From Vitis vinifera (Eukaryota; Streptophyta; Magnoliopsida; Vitales; Vitaceae): a stretch of 64,000 nt of DNA. The notes below the pieces were generated by a model that was not told the DNA's origin, searched no databases, and was given only the letters and a program-made list of their open reading frames with translations. A program made the translations under genes and the position numbers. The DNA lies in contig NC_081818.1 in the NCBI RefSeq assembly GCF_030704535.1, positions 3,051,001 through 3,115,000 on the forward strand. Direction: 5' to 3'. Below are positions 1 to 11,248 of the stretch, one piece after another (position 1 is the stretch's first letter; every line of letters starts with the position of its first letter).

Positions 1-57
1 GTATAGTCCAAGCTGGCACCTACTCTGTAATCTTCTATTTGCTTGTCCATACACTAC

Positions 58-391
58 TAAAAGAGCAGAAAGCTCTACTATATATGTAAACGTATGGATC
101 ATACAGATTGATATTAAATTGGACCTGCCTCCACCTGATTGTACATTGCTTTATATTCTGGTTAAGATCTGTATACTGACTAATCCTACGTAAATCAACA
201 TGTATTGGTGCAACCGCTTGTCCTCGAAAGTGAAAAAAGAAAGAAGAAAAAACTTCCCATTGAAGACTTGGTGAGTTTATGCAAAGACTAACTCACCGAC
301 TCTGGTCTATAAATTAACATCTTTTCCATGCTAAATTTCTTATCCCCGCCTAAAGATAAATATTGTGATTGTTGGAGACAGTACTCTAACA
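58..391 (+). promoter_or_regulatory. Promoter and 5' leader of the germin-like gene
   Basis: A TATA box (TATAAAT) lies at 308-314, about 80 bases before the start codon at 392. The stretch 58-313 is repeated almost unchanged at 13592-13846, about nine differences in 256 bases, and the repeat stops at the TATA box. This makes 58-313 a natural promoter unit. No binding sites were assigned with confidence. Confidence 0.6.
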
Positions 392-1171
392 ATGAAGAAA
401 AGCGTTAGTTTCCTGGTAACCGTGGCCTTCATGGCATTGGCTTCCTTTCTTGCCTCTGCCTATGATCCAAGCCCACTGGAAGACACCTGTGTTGCCGTTG
501 ATGAGCCCAAGAATGCTGGTATTTCTATAGTAACCAATGATCTTATAGCTATTTTCAGTACTTCTCTTTTTATTGATATGGTGAGTATGGTTCGATACTA
601 ATGATATATCTTTTCTTTTTTCCTTCTTCATGCAGTATTTGTAAATGGGAAGTTCTGCAAGAACCCAAACCTGACCGTGGCCGAGGATTTCTTGTATCAA
701 GGGCTGAATATTCCAGGAAACACATCAAATTATGTGGGCTCAATTGTCAATCTTATAAATGTTGATCAATTACCAGGAGAAAACGCTCTTGGGGTGTCAG
801 TGGCTCGTATCGATTATGAACCTAATGGTCAAAACCCTCCTCACTTTCACCCTCGTGCCAGTGAGATCCTCGTTGTCTTGGAGGGAACACTCTTTGTTGG
901 CTTTATCACATCCAACCCTGAACACCGCTTCGTTAGCAAAGTCCTGAACAAGGGGGATGTTTTTGTGTTCCCTTTCAGTCTCATTCACTTCCAAGTCAAC
1001 ATTGGGCACACTAATGCAGTAGCCATTGCCGCTTTTAACAGCCAAAATCCAGGTATAGTCACCATAGCCAGTTCAATGTTTGGATCAAATCCACCCATCA
1101 ATCCTGATTTCCTGGCAAGGGCCTTCCAGTTGGACAAGAGGGTGGTTGAATACCTTCAAGCACGATTCTAG
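392..1171 (+). CDS. Germin-like protein, cupin, secreted
   Basis: Two exons, 392-518 and 636-1171, give 220 residues, the usual family length. An N-terminal signal peptide ends near residue 23 (after SFLASA), pointing to the apoplast. Cysteines 33 and 50 fit the conserved germin disulfide pair. Germin box 1 is seen as [10 protein letters not shown], with metal ligands His112, His114 and Glu119. Box 2 contains GDVFVFP and the fourth ligand His160. The usual PxG of box 2 reads PFS, so the glycine is replaced by serine 157. Families of this kind bind manganese and act as superoxide dismutase, oxalate oxidase or wall proteins. Which activity applies cannot be told from sequence. The intron splits a valine codon (G|TA), as is typical for germin-like genes. 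Pieces of this locus recur at 13.6 kb and 22.9 kb. Confidence 0.93.
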
Positions 1172-2030
1172 TGGGGAAATATAGAAACAGAATAAGCTGT
1201 CAACCTTTGATTTCCTTGCTTGAATGACGATTCATGATGTTCAATTCCCTCATTGTAACAAACATGGTATAATAAGAGGGTCTGGTTGTAACTCTTCTGG
1301 TGTGGACTTTGGGCATATTACTGCAATAAAGCAGTCTGCAATAAAGCTTTTAGAAAAATTGGTACCATTTACATATTTATTTTTTAATTTGCAATTGTCC
1401 ACCAAAAAAGCTAGAAACGTTTCCTAAAACCACTGTTGTTATTTTTCAAGTATTAGAAAGATTAAAAACACTTCCTAAAATCATTATCTAGCGTAACCTA
1501 ATTATCAATGGTATTTTTATTTGTTTAAAAAGATTGTTTTGTAGTAAATGCACATTATAAATTTAAAAAAAAAAAAAAAGTTCCGAGAATGTTTTGGTAA
1601 TGTATAATATAACAAAAATGTGATTGTTGGAAGAATCACATCATTATTTAGATTTTTAAAAGTGATTTTCAACAATTTTTTTGAAGATTGCTTTCTAGTA
1701 TTAGGAAATGCTTTTAACCTCGTTCAAAATTCATCCTAAAGAGGAACCTAGTGTATTAGATTCATTAATGAATGTAGTCACTTTTAAAAATAATTTGAAA
1801 CTCAAATACTAATCCAATTTTATGAATTTATGAACAACGATTGATTCATTATTTCTCTTATGCACAGAATCATAATTATCCAAATTTTTTCATTCAACAA
1901 ATAAACTCCAAATCAAGAAAGAGTTAGTGTTTTTGTTTCATTAACAAATATTTAATTTTAAAAAATATTTCAGAATTAAAAAAATAAACCAATTATTGCC
2001 AGAAATTCAAGGAGTAAGATTTGCATCTCA
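1172..2030. other. Germin 3' flank, AT-rich intergenic
   Basis: No gene is seen. The first ~150 bases are probably 3' UTR. Bases 1343-1401 recur at 22918-22977. From 1420 to 1740 there are scattered fragments (CTTCCTAAAATCA and similar) of the same MITE family that forms the foldback at 15640-15788. The rest is AT-rich. Confidence 0.5.
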
Positions 2031-2034
2031 TCAT

Positions 2035-5000
2035 ATTGGATCTTCTCAGGGCTATTTTGTGAGCCTTCAAAAATGGGTATTGTGCAGAGAAATAGAAAGC
2101 TCAAATAGGGTTCAAAATCTCAGTCAAGATCAGTATGACTCGACCGAGTTATAACGGCCTCTGCTATGACCGATATCGGACCGATACCCGAGTTCAATAA
2201 TTGGTTGAGTTATGAATAACCTTGTTGAATCACAAAGAAAAATTGAGATAACCCTAATATTATGTCCAAACTAAGCTCTTAGGGTGATGGAAAAAAATGG
2301 TAATATCGAAGTGGAAATGGTGGATGAGAGAAAAATATCAAAACCCATGAAAGTGAAAAAATATAAAAAGTTCAGAGTCTTCAAACCCTTTGGATTTTCA
2401 TCCATTTATTTGCATCTCCATCATCTTGCATCTACGTAGGACTATTTAGTGAGACTTCAAAAATGGGTATTGTGTAGAGTACTAAAGAGCTCAAATAGGG
2501 TTCATAATCTCGGTTGAGACTCATACGACTTGATTGAGTCATATCTGCTTCAGCCATGATCGGTATCGGATCAATACCCGAGTCTAATATTTGATTAACT
2601 CATGAATAAACTTGTTGAATAAAAAAGAAACTTTGAGATAACTCTAAGATTATGTCCAAACTAAGCTTTTTGGGTGATGGATGATGGGTGATGGGTGATG
2701 GCAAAAATTGGTAATATTGGAGCAAAAATGGTGGATGAGAGAAGAAGATTGAAACCCATGAAAGTGAAAAAGTATAAAGAGTTTAGAGTCTTCAAACCCT
2801 TTTCATTTTCATTCCTATATTTGCATCTCAATCCTCTTGTATCTTCGTAGGGTTATTCTGTTAGCCTTAAAAAATGGGTATTGTGCAAATAAAATCTCGG
2901 TTAAGACTGGTACGACTGGTACGACTCAATCAAGGTTCAAAATCTCGGTTAAGACTGGTACGACTCGGCCAAGTCATATCTACCTCGGCCATGATCGATA
3001 CCGAACTGATACCCGAGTCCAATATTTGGTTGACTCATGAATAAACTTGTTGAATAAAAAAGAAACTTTGAGATAACCCTAAGATTATGTCGATGGGTGA
3101 TGGAAAAAATGGTAATATTGGAGCGTATATGGTGGATGAGAGAAGAAGATCAAAGCCCATGAGAGTGAAAAAATATGGAGGGCTCAAAGTCTTCAAACCC
3201 TTTGCATCTTCGTCCCTATATTTGCATCTTCATCCCTATATTTGCATCTTCATCATATTGTATCTTTGTAGGGCTATTTTGTGAGCCTTCAAAAATGGGT
3301 ATTGTGAAAAGAAATAGAAAGCTCAATTAGGATTCAAAATCTCGGTCGAGATCAATACGACTCGGCCAAGTAATATCCGCCTCGACCATGACTAGTACTA
3401 GACCAATACCCGAGTCTAATATTTGGTTAACTCATGAATAAACTTGTTGAATCACAAAAATAAAATAAAAAAAATTGAGATAACCCTAAGATTATGTCCT
3501 AAATAAGTTCTTCGAGTGATGCGTCATGGAAAAAAATTGTAATATTGGAGCTGAAATGACAGATGAGAGAAGAAGATCGAAACCTATGAAAGTGAAGAAG
3601 TATGGAGAGTTCAGAGTCTTCAAACCCTTTGCATCTTCATCCCTGTATTTGCATCTCTATCATGTTATATCTTTGTAGGGTTATTTTGTGAGCCTTCAAA
3701 AATGGGTATTGTGCAGAGAAACAGAGAGCTAAAAAGGGGTTCAAAATCTTGGCCATGACTATTATCGAACCGATACCCAAGTCCAATATTTAGTTGACTC
3801 ATGAATAAACTTGTTAAATCACAAAGAAACTTTGAGATAACCCTAAGATTATGTCCAAACTAAGCTCTTCGGGTAATGGGTGATGAAAAAAAATGGTAAT
3901 ATTGGAGGAAAAATGGTGGATGAGAGAAAAAGATCGAAACCCATGGTAGTGAAGAAGTATAGAGAGTTCAAACTCTTCAAACCCTTTGCATCTTCATCCT
4001 TGTATTTGCATCTCCATCCTCTTGTATCTTCGTAGGGTTATTTTATAAAAATTAGTATTGTGTAAAGAAATATAGAGCTCAAACAGGGTTCAAAATCTTG
4101 GTCGAAACCGGTAAGACTCAGCCGAGTCATATCTGTCCCAACCATGATCAGTATCAGACTGATACCCAAATCCAATATTTGATTGACTCATGAATAAACT
4201 TGCTAAATCACAAAGAAACTTTGAGATAACCTAAAGATTATGTCCAAGCTAAGCTCTTCAGGTGATGGGTGGTGAAAAAAAATGGTGACATTGGAGCAAA
4301 AATGGTTGATGAGAGAAGAAGATTGAAACCCATGAAAGCAAAGAAATATGGAGAGTTCAGAGTCTTCAAACCTTTTGCATCTTCATCCCTGTATTTGCAT
4401 CTTTATCATCTTGTATCTTCATAGGGTTATTTTGTGAGCCTTTAAAAATGGGTATTGTATAAAGAAATAGAGAGGTCAAACAAGGTTCAAAATCTCAATC
4501 GAGATTGGTATGACTCAACCGAGTCATATTTGCCTCGGCCATGACCAGTACCAGACCGATACTCAAGTCTAATATCTGGTTGACTCGCGAATAGACTTGC
4601 TAAATCACAAAGAAACTTTGAGATAACCTTAAGATTATGTCCAAACTAAGCTCTTTGGGTGATGGTTGATAGAAAAAAAATGGTAATATTGGAGTGAAAA
4701 TGGTGGATGAGAGAAGAAGATCGAAACCCATGAAAGTGTAGAAATATGGAAAGTTCAGAGTCTTCAAACCCTTTGGATTTTCATCCTTATTGTTGACAGA
4801 TCGGAGGGTTGGCCGCGTCCATTAACTCTCCTTGTGTTCGCCATGGGCACTTGGGTGAATGCACTATAAGGTTAAGGTATGCGCCTTTTCTAACAGCAAT
4901 TGCTTTTAGGAGAGTTGGTAGCACCTGAGGTCCTACAAGTGGTATCAGAGCTAAGTTCATGGATTCAAACCCCAGGGGTGTCGCTAGGGGGGAAGATTGT

Positions 5001-6180
5001 TGACAGATCGGAAGGTTGGCCACATCCATCAACTCCCCTTGTGTTCGCCATGGGCGCTTGGGTGAATGCACTATAAGGGTAAGGTATGCGCCTTTCCTAA
5101 CAGCAATTGCTTTTAGGAAAGTTGGTAGCGCCTAAGGACCTACACCTATATTTGGATCTCCATTATCTTGTATCTTCATAAGGCTATTTTGTGAGTCTTC
5201 AAAAATGGGTATTGTGTAGAGAAATAGAGAGCTCAAACAGGGTTCATAATCTTGATTGAGACTAGTATGACTCGACTGAGTCATATCTGCCTCAGCCATG
5301 ATCAATGTCGAACCGATACCTAAGTCCAATATTTGGTTGACTCATGAATAAACTTGTTAAATCACAAAGAAACTTTGAGCTAACCCCAAGATTATCTCCA
5401 AACTAAGCTCTTCAGGTGGTAGATGATGGAAAAAAATGGTAATATTGGAGTACAAATGGTGGATGAGAGAAAAAAATCGAAACCCATGAAAGTGAAAAAG
5501 TATGAAGAGTTCAGAGTCTTCAAACCCTTTTCATCCCCATTCTCTTGTATCTTCATAGGGCTATTTTGTGAGCCTTCAAAAATGGGCATTGTACGTGCAA
5601 AGAAATAGAGAGCTCAAATGGGGTTCAAAATCTTAGTCAATACTAGTACGACTTGACCGAGTTACATCCGCCTTGGCCATGACCGATATCAATTGATATC
5701 TGAGTCTAATATTTGGTTATCTAATGAAATAAACTTGTTGAATCGCATAGAAACTTTGAGATAACCTAAAGATTATGTCCAAACTAAGCTTTTAGAGTGA
5801 TGGGTAATGGAAAAAAATAGTAATATTGTAGCGAAAATGGTGGATGAGAGAAGAATATCGAAACCCATGAAAGTGAAGAAATATAAATAGTACAGAGTCT
5901 TCAAACACTTTGCATTTCATCCTTGTATTTGCATCTTCATCATCTTGTATCTTTGTAGGGTTGTGTTGTGAGCCTTCAAAAATGGGTGTTGTACAAATAA
6001 ATAAAGAGCTCATGACCCGTACTGGATCGATACCTGAGTCCAATATTTGGTTGACGCATGAATAAACTTTTTAAATCACAAAGAAACTTTGAGATAAGCC
6101 TAATATTATATTCAAACTAAGCTCTTTGGGTGATGGAAAAAAAAGGTAATATTGAAGCGAAAATGGTGGATGAGAGAAGA
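2035..6180. repeat. Tandem array of ~350-420 bp units, left part
   Basis: A long-period tandem repeat. The landmark AAATGGGTATTGTG, or a close variant, falls at 2071, 2461, 2872, 3293, 3700, ~4049, 4446, 5203, 5580 and 5980. The spacings are therefore 390, 411, 421, 407, 349, 397, 757, 377 and 400. The 757 step is one unit plus the 354-bp TRIM inserted at 4791. Each unit runs: gtgagccttcaaaaatgg, then a GC-richer part full of CTCGGTCGAGAC and ACCGATACCCGAG motifs, then TGAATAAACTTGTTGAATCA, a GGGTGATGG-rich stretch, GGTGGATGAGAGAAGAAG, and ATTTGCATCTCCATC. Units are diverged and interrupted in every frame, so no coding use is likely. The array resumes at 9393 after the CACTA insertion. Confidence 0.9.
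4791..5144 (+). mobile_element. TRIM (miniature non-coding LTR retrotransposon)
   Basis: Two 147-bp direct repeats, 4791-4937 and 4998-5144, both begin TGTTGACAGATCGG and end CCTACA, giving the TG...CA ends of LTRs. Three bases after the first LTR comes TGGTATCAGAGC (4940-4951), the primer-binding site complementary to initiator methionine tRNA. A purine run (AGGGGGGAAGA) sits just before the second LTR. The flanks CTTAT and CCTAT look like a 5-bp target duplication with one change. There is no coding capacity, as expected for TRIMs, so movement would have used proteins from another element. The LTRs are similar but not identical, so the insertion is old but younger than the array it entered. 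Confidence 0.88.
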
Positions 6181-7002
6181 CACTACTACAAAAATAGTTT
6201 ATGGTGTCACTATTTACGGTGTCACTTTTAAAATAATGACACCATAGGGTTTATAATTAATAAAGGTGACACATCATATAAAAAATCTTCAATTGAGGTA
6301 GTTAGATGATATTAATTTTATATTTATAGTGTCATTTTTTGGGAAGTGACATCATATAAAATAAATTTTTTTAAGTATTATAACTTAATGAGCCCACTTT
6401 TAGAATTAATAATGATGGGTACCATACAAAAATCCCATTGTTTCCATATCTCACCCACAATCCAAAAAATCTCAATATATAAATCCTATATATAAAATCA
6501 TGATCTTCTTCAACCTTTTCTCTCACCCATCCATAGTCAACACGCTCAAAACCGACATTCTTCACTTTGTGGACTCCTAGGTAACCCAAAATATCTTGGA
6601 TCTATCATTTTTTTTTCTTTTATTAATGTCATTATATTAATTGTTTCAACATCTTTGTATTATGGTTTTTGTGAATTGTGTTTTCTTGAGTTGTAGGGAA
6701 GAAAAATTTAGGTTTAATCTTCTAGCATGGAAGAAAAAACTATAGATTAATTGATTTTTTTAATCTAAACCAAACACATGATCAAGTCCTTAAAAAAAAA
6801 GTGAAAAACAGGAAAAAAAATGAATGATTTTTAATATGTATTTGTGTGAGAATGACAGGTACAAAATTTTTTTAAGATATACCATCACATAATCTTCATC
6901 CTTTCTAAAAAAAGAGAATGATTTTTCTGTTTGTATCTAAGTGGGAATGAGATATAGAATTTCGTTGAGAGTATCCAACCCCAAAAGGACCAATCCGGGA
7001 AG

Positions 7003-7720
7003 GCATGTGTGGTATTGACGGGAGATGATAAGATGGAAATCATAACCATAGCCATGTTCTCTCTGTGTCTTTCTATCCTCTTCAATTAATTCATGGGCAT
7101 ATATATTTTATTTAGTTTTTATATTTAGTTTATTTATAGTTTATTTAGTTTCTAAAATCCAATTAGTTAAATATTTTATTTGATTTTGTTTTTATATTTA
7201 AGTATTCGAGTTTTGGAAAGTTTTTATATTTTGTTAATAGAAATAGAAATTTTTATATTTTTTATCATTAGGAATTTCTATTTTGTTAAATTGTAAATAT
7301 CTATCTCAATAAGAGATTATTAATATTCAAATGAAAGTGATGAAAGAGAGTAAATATTTTAATGCTCAATTATATTTTAATGTTTTTTTTTTTTACATAA
7401 AGGTTTATTTATGTTTTCAATTTTGAAGTTCCCTTTCCAAGTCCAGCAGCAAAAGTAGTGTCCAACCTTAAAATGGGCATGTGTGGTATTGACGGGAGAT
7501 GATAAGATGGAAATCATAACCATAGCTATGTTCTCTCTGTGTCTTTCTATCATCTTCAATTAATTCATGGGCATAGATATTTTATTTACTTTTTATATTT
7601 AGTTTATTTATAGTTTATTTAGTTTCTAAAATCCAATTAGCTAGATATTTTATTTGATTTTGTTTTTATATTTAAGTAGTTGAGTTTTGGAAAGTTTTTA
7701 TATTTTGTTAATAGAAATAG
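7003..7720 (+). repeat. Internal direct duplication in the CACTA element
   Basis: Bases 7003-7246 and 7477-7720 are near-identical 244-bp direct repeats, both starting GCATGTGTGGTATTGACGGG and ending TTAATAGAAATAG. They are separated by about 230 bp of AT-rich DNA. The two copies differ at only a few positions. Confidence 0.85.
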
Positions 7721-7752
7721 ATATGAGGACTTAAAGGGTTTATATTTAGGCA

Positions 7753-8422
7753 GTGCTTGAGCCAAGGAAAATGATAGTCCACTATCTTGACCCTATGCAT
7801 CACAAACCATGTGAGGACTTAAAGGATATCGTAAACATGTAAGTTCTTCCTATTATTTTTCATAGTATTATTTTTAAATAAAAAAAAATACATTCACCTC
7901 AAACACATTTTTTTATATTTATATATATTAAAACATATAACATTTACCTATTTTAAAAATGTACCCATTGAACTTATTTACATAGGGCTCTTCGAATATC
8001 TGCAAAGAAAACATCTAAGAGGGAGCCATCTTAGCAACTAGTGCAGGTGACATCCAAAAATTTTTCTTTACACATTAGCTTATGCATTTGCACCATTTAT
8101 ATATGTGAGTACTAATGTTATTTTATAATTGATCGATTAGTGTCCAAGACAAGAAGGAGGGTTCGAATGTGGCTACTTTGTTATGAGATTCATTAAAGAG
8201 ATAATTTTTTATCCTACAATTATTGCTTCAAAGGTATTACTTATTTAATGAATTGTACATAGTTTTAGGCTTCCAAATGTTATGCATTTTAATGTTATTT
8301 TCTTATTTGATTTCAGTTTGGCAATAAAAAAACCATATTCTCAAGTAGAATTCGATGAAATTAGAGGAGAATGGGCTACTTTTGTGCTACAACTAATCAT
8401 GAATCATGTTGATGCATCATGA
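7753..8422 (+). pseudogene. Ulp1-like (peptidase C48) protease relic in the CACTA element
   Basis: Four short blocks read as the C-terminal part of plant transposon-carried Ulp1 proteases. Block 1 (7753-7838) includes VHYLDPMHHKPCEDLKD. Block 2 (about 7986-8035) reads MALRISAKKTSKREP. Block 3 (about 8142-8230) includes GGFECGYFVMRFIKEII, with the catalytic-type cysteine in ECGYF. Block 4 (about 8330-8422) includes YSQVEFDEIRGEWATFV and ends at a stop. Introns with GT/AG ends separate the first two blocks. Block 2 runs into a stop and no upstream catalytic histidine region is seen, so this is a decayed partial gene. Ulp1-like genes are known passengers of plant CACTA and Mutator-like elements. 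Confidence 0.72.
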
Positions 8423-9392
8423 TCACCATTCATGGTGAGTCCCTTAGCTACTACATGAATTTTTCCATAGGTATTGTATAGTAATGCTTATTCTTTGAAT
8501 AATGTTTCTATTTGAAAAAAAAAAAAAAATTCTTAGATTTGTTCATTTATGATAACATAGATCCATGTTTATTTTCTTCAATAAAAATCTCTAAAACTCA
8601 TTAAATTTTGAAATGCAGGTATACACTCTTGGGAGGGTGAAATGGAGAATAAAAAGAAAGAAGAAGGCAACAAGATTTTGGGTTTTAAATGCAACTCTTA
8701 TATCATACGTTGTAGGACATAAACGTTACTTTAATTGCAACTGAGAAATTTAGATTTTTAGATGGGACTTCTATGTCATTTTATGGTTAGCCGGTTTTAT
8801 GCTTATGAAATGGAGGTATACATGAATCTTGGGATCTTTAACATTTCTAAATCATGTTTTGGTATGTATTCACTCTTCTTTATTAGTTTTGATGGGTTTG
8901 ATATGTTGGACGTACTATCCTTTTGTGAACATTTGATATACAAATATTATTAGATGATCAATGTATTATGAGTTATTTCAGAAACATTACAGAAAAATGA
9001 GTTAAATATAATATGATTGTTATATTTATGGACAAAATATAAACAGGTTAATCTTATTAATTCATAAGCATTACAAAAATCAACAACTAAAACCAATCAT
9101 ATATTCCACAATAATTTACAATGATGTGATACCATAATTCAAAGGTGATGCATTTAATGTGACATCATAACTTAAAGATGATGTATTTAATGTGACACCC
9201 TATCATCACTAGAAATATATGGTGTCACTTCTGAATGGGTCACCATTTATCTACTTTGGTGTCACTTTCAAATACGTCACCAATTGGTACCCTCTATGGT
9301 GTCAGTGGAGAAGGTGACGCTATGTTGTAGCGACACCTTATGTTTATGGTGACTCGTTATAAATGTCACCATATACCTTTTTCCTTGTAGTG

Positions 9393-9575
9393 AGATTATC
9401 GAAACCCATGAAAGTGAAGAAGTATGGAGAGTTTCAAGTCTTCAAACCCTGTGCATCTTCATCCTTATATTTGCATCTCCATCCTCTTGTATCTTTGTGG
9501 GGTTATTTTTTCAACCTTCAAATATAGGTATTGTGCAAAGAAGTAGAGAGCTCAAACTGTTGTTTTAGAGGGGAA
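9393..9575. repeat. Tandem array resumed after the CACTA insertion
   Basis: The sequence continues the interrupted unit: ATCGAAACCCATGAAAGTG, AGTCTTCAAACCCTG, ATTTGCATCTCCATCCTC, then the next landmark at about 9520. It fades out near 9575, giving an eleventh partial unit. Confidence 0.85.
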
Positions 9576-11248
9576 ATGGGTATTGTGCAAAAAAAAGGAA
9601 ATATGTGTTTGCGAGGTGAATGGTTTATGGGTATTTGATAGGATTACAAATAAGTAGTTAATGAATATGTGGTGAATAATTGTATTTAAATGGATAATGC
9701 AAATTTGATGTGCTTAGGATTATGGCAAATTAATAATGAATATTTAGGTTTACATAAATAAAATAGAAAATAAATATTAATATAAAAATTCAATTCAAAT
9801 GAATAGATGTATAGAAAAAATATATTATATTCAAATATGCTCATTCAAATAAAAATTCTCCATTTTTATAATTGTTTTATTTAGAATACATTTGATAAGA
9901 AAAATGATGTTTATTTTTTTCAAAGATGATTCCTAGATGTATTTTTTTTAAGATTGAAAATATTTTTAAAAAATTCAAAATATTTAATTTTTAAAAAATT
10001 ATAAACAACAAATTCACTTTTTATTATTTTCATCTTTAATGATGCATATTTAATATTAAGTGCTTAAATTAATTTTTTTATATTTTTATAAATCATTATG
10101 AAGGTATGTTTTTATCATAATTTGAATAATTTTATATATAATAAAAGTTTATTTTATTAATTTTTAACTTTATTTATTTGTATTTATTTTTGTAATCTTT
10201 TTAAATTGTTTTGAGTTTTTAAACTATAATTTTTTGCGTATCACCCGATATCGATCCAAGATGTCGAGACCGATGTGCCTCGGGACTTACCGAGTTGGTG
10301 ACCGATACCATGACTTTGAACCATGGCCAACAACCTCATATAATCCTGTAATGGAAAGATGCCATTAATTTGCTTCTCTAAATTCTCCCATTATAACCCC
10401 CATCAACTGAGATCGAAAAAACTAATTAAGACGTCCGAGTAAAACCATATGAATGGTGGGAGAAGCATCAGTGTCATGAAATAGTGAGGAAAGAATGGAA
10501 ATGAAAGCCCAGAAATCTCATGACATCCACTGTGAACAAACCTCTAAATCCAACTTCTTATAAAGGTCTATTGGGTCATGACATTAATTCTTTTCACGAT
10601 GACTGCAACCACATTAATAATTTCAGCACTTACATACTCAACTCCACCAGACGGATTTGGAAATTCTACTACAAATGCTTCTTAGCACACCAGGTGGCCA
10701 TATTTGGTCTTAAAATAATGCCAAGCCACGCTGGACTTCCTATCGTTTATAGGAAATTTATTAAAACAACTTCTCATCCTAGGAAATTTATCGTTTGACA
10801 TTCAAGTCATTGTGCAATTTTGATGCTGAATATGTGAAAATGATTCGGTTCAAATTTCGGACATCATGGGTGTGTTTAGATGTCCAATGGTGTGGCCTGA
10901 TGGGTGTGTTTAGATATTATGATGTTAACGTGTGTGGTTATTACTTTTATACTTATCTTTTGTTTAATTCTTAATGCTGTCATTTTCTCTGCAAAATTAT
11001 TTCCCTTGTGCAGCGTAGTCAACAAATAAAGTGCAGGTTCTGCAATAAAGGACATGGGCTTTGCCAAATATATCAGAGAGCATGAGTACACTAACTCTGT
11101 TGAGTTAGATGCTTATTACATACAAGAAAGGTACATTTTAGGCTACCCTTTGATCAATGCATGATGCTTATTACCCAGAACCAGGAGCATACATTAATGA
11201 TAATACCAACAGAAGTGCATGTTGGTCTGCCTTCCAAGTAGACAAAAA
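9576..11248. other. Intergenic, AT-rich, with a degraded array-related fragment
   Basis: No gene is seen. Bases 10237-10325 contain CCGATATCGATCCAAG, CCGAGTTGGTGACCGATACC and a TTTGAACC block. These resemble the GC-richer core of the array unit in inverted sense, so they may be its distant relative. An open frame at 10520-10798 has no recognisable domain and is not called a gene. The segment 11090-11248 probably includes the 3' UTR of the GDSL gene. Confidence 0.45.

Larger units (their letters stand above)
6181..9392 (+). mobile_element. CACTA (En/Spm-type) DNA transposon, non-autonomous
   Basis: The left end reads CACTACTACAAAAA and the right end is the inverted CACTACAAGGAAAAA. This is the terminal CACTA signature. 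The flanking triplet AGA is present on both sides, matching a 3-bp target duplication inside a repeat unit (gagagaaga / agattatcgaaacc). Subterminal regions carry many direct and inverted copies of GGTGTCAC, at 6203-6355 and 9120-9375, as is usual for this superfamily. No transposase reading frame is seen. The interior holds a 244-bp direct duplication and remains of an Ulp1-like protease gene. Confidence 0.88.

Noticed and set aside
2035-6180. Many 60-95 codon open frames on both strands in the tandem array and TRIM
   Set aside because: They shift frame between neighbouring units and show no conserved protein motif. They follow the repeat, not coding selection.
10520-10798. 92-codon open frame
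   Set aside because: No domain, no splice context, and composition like intergenic DNA.
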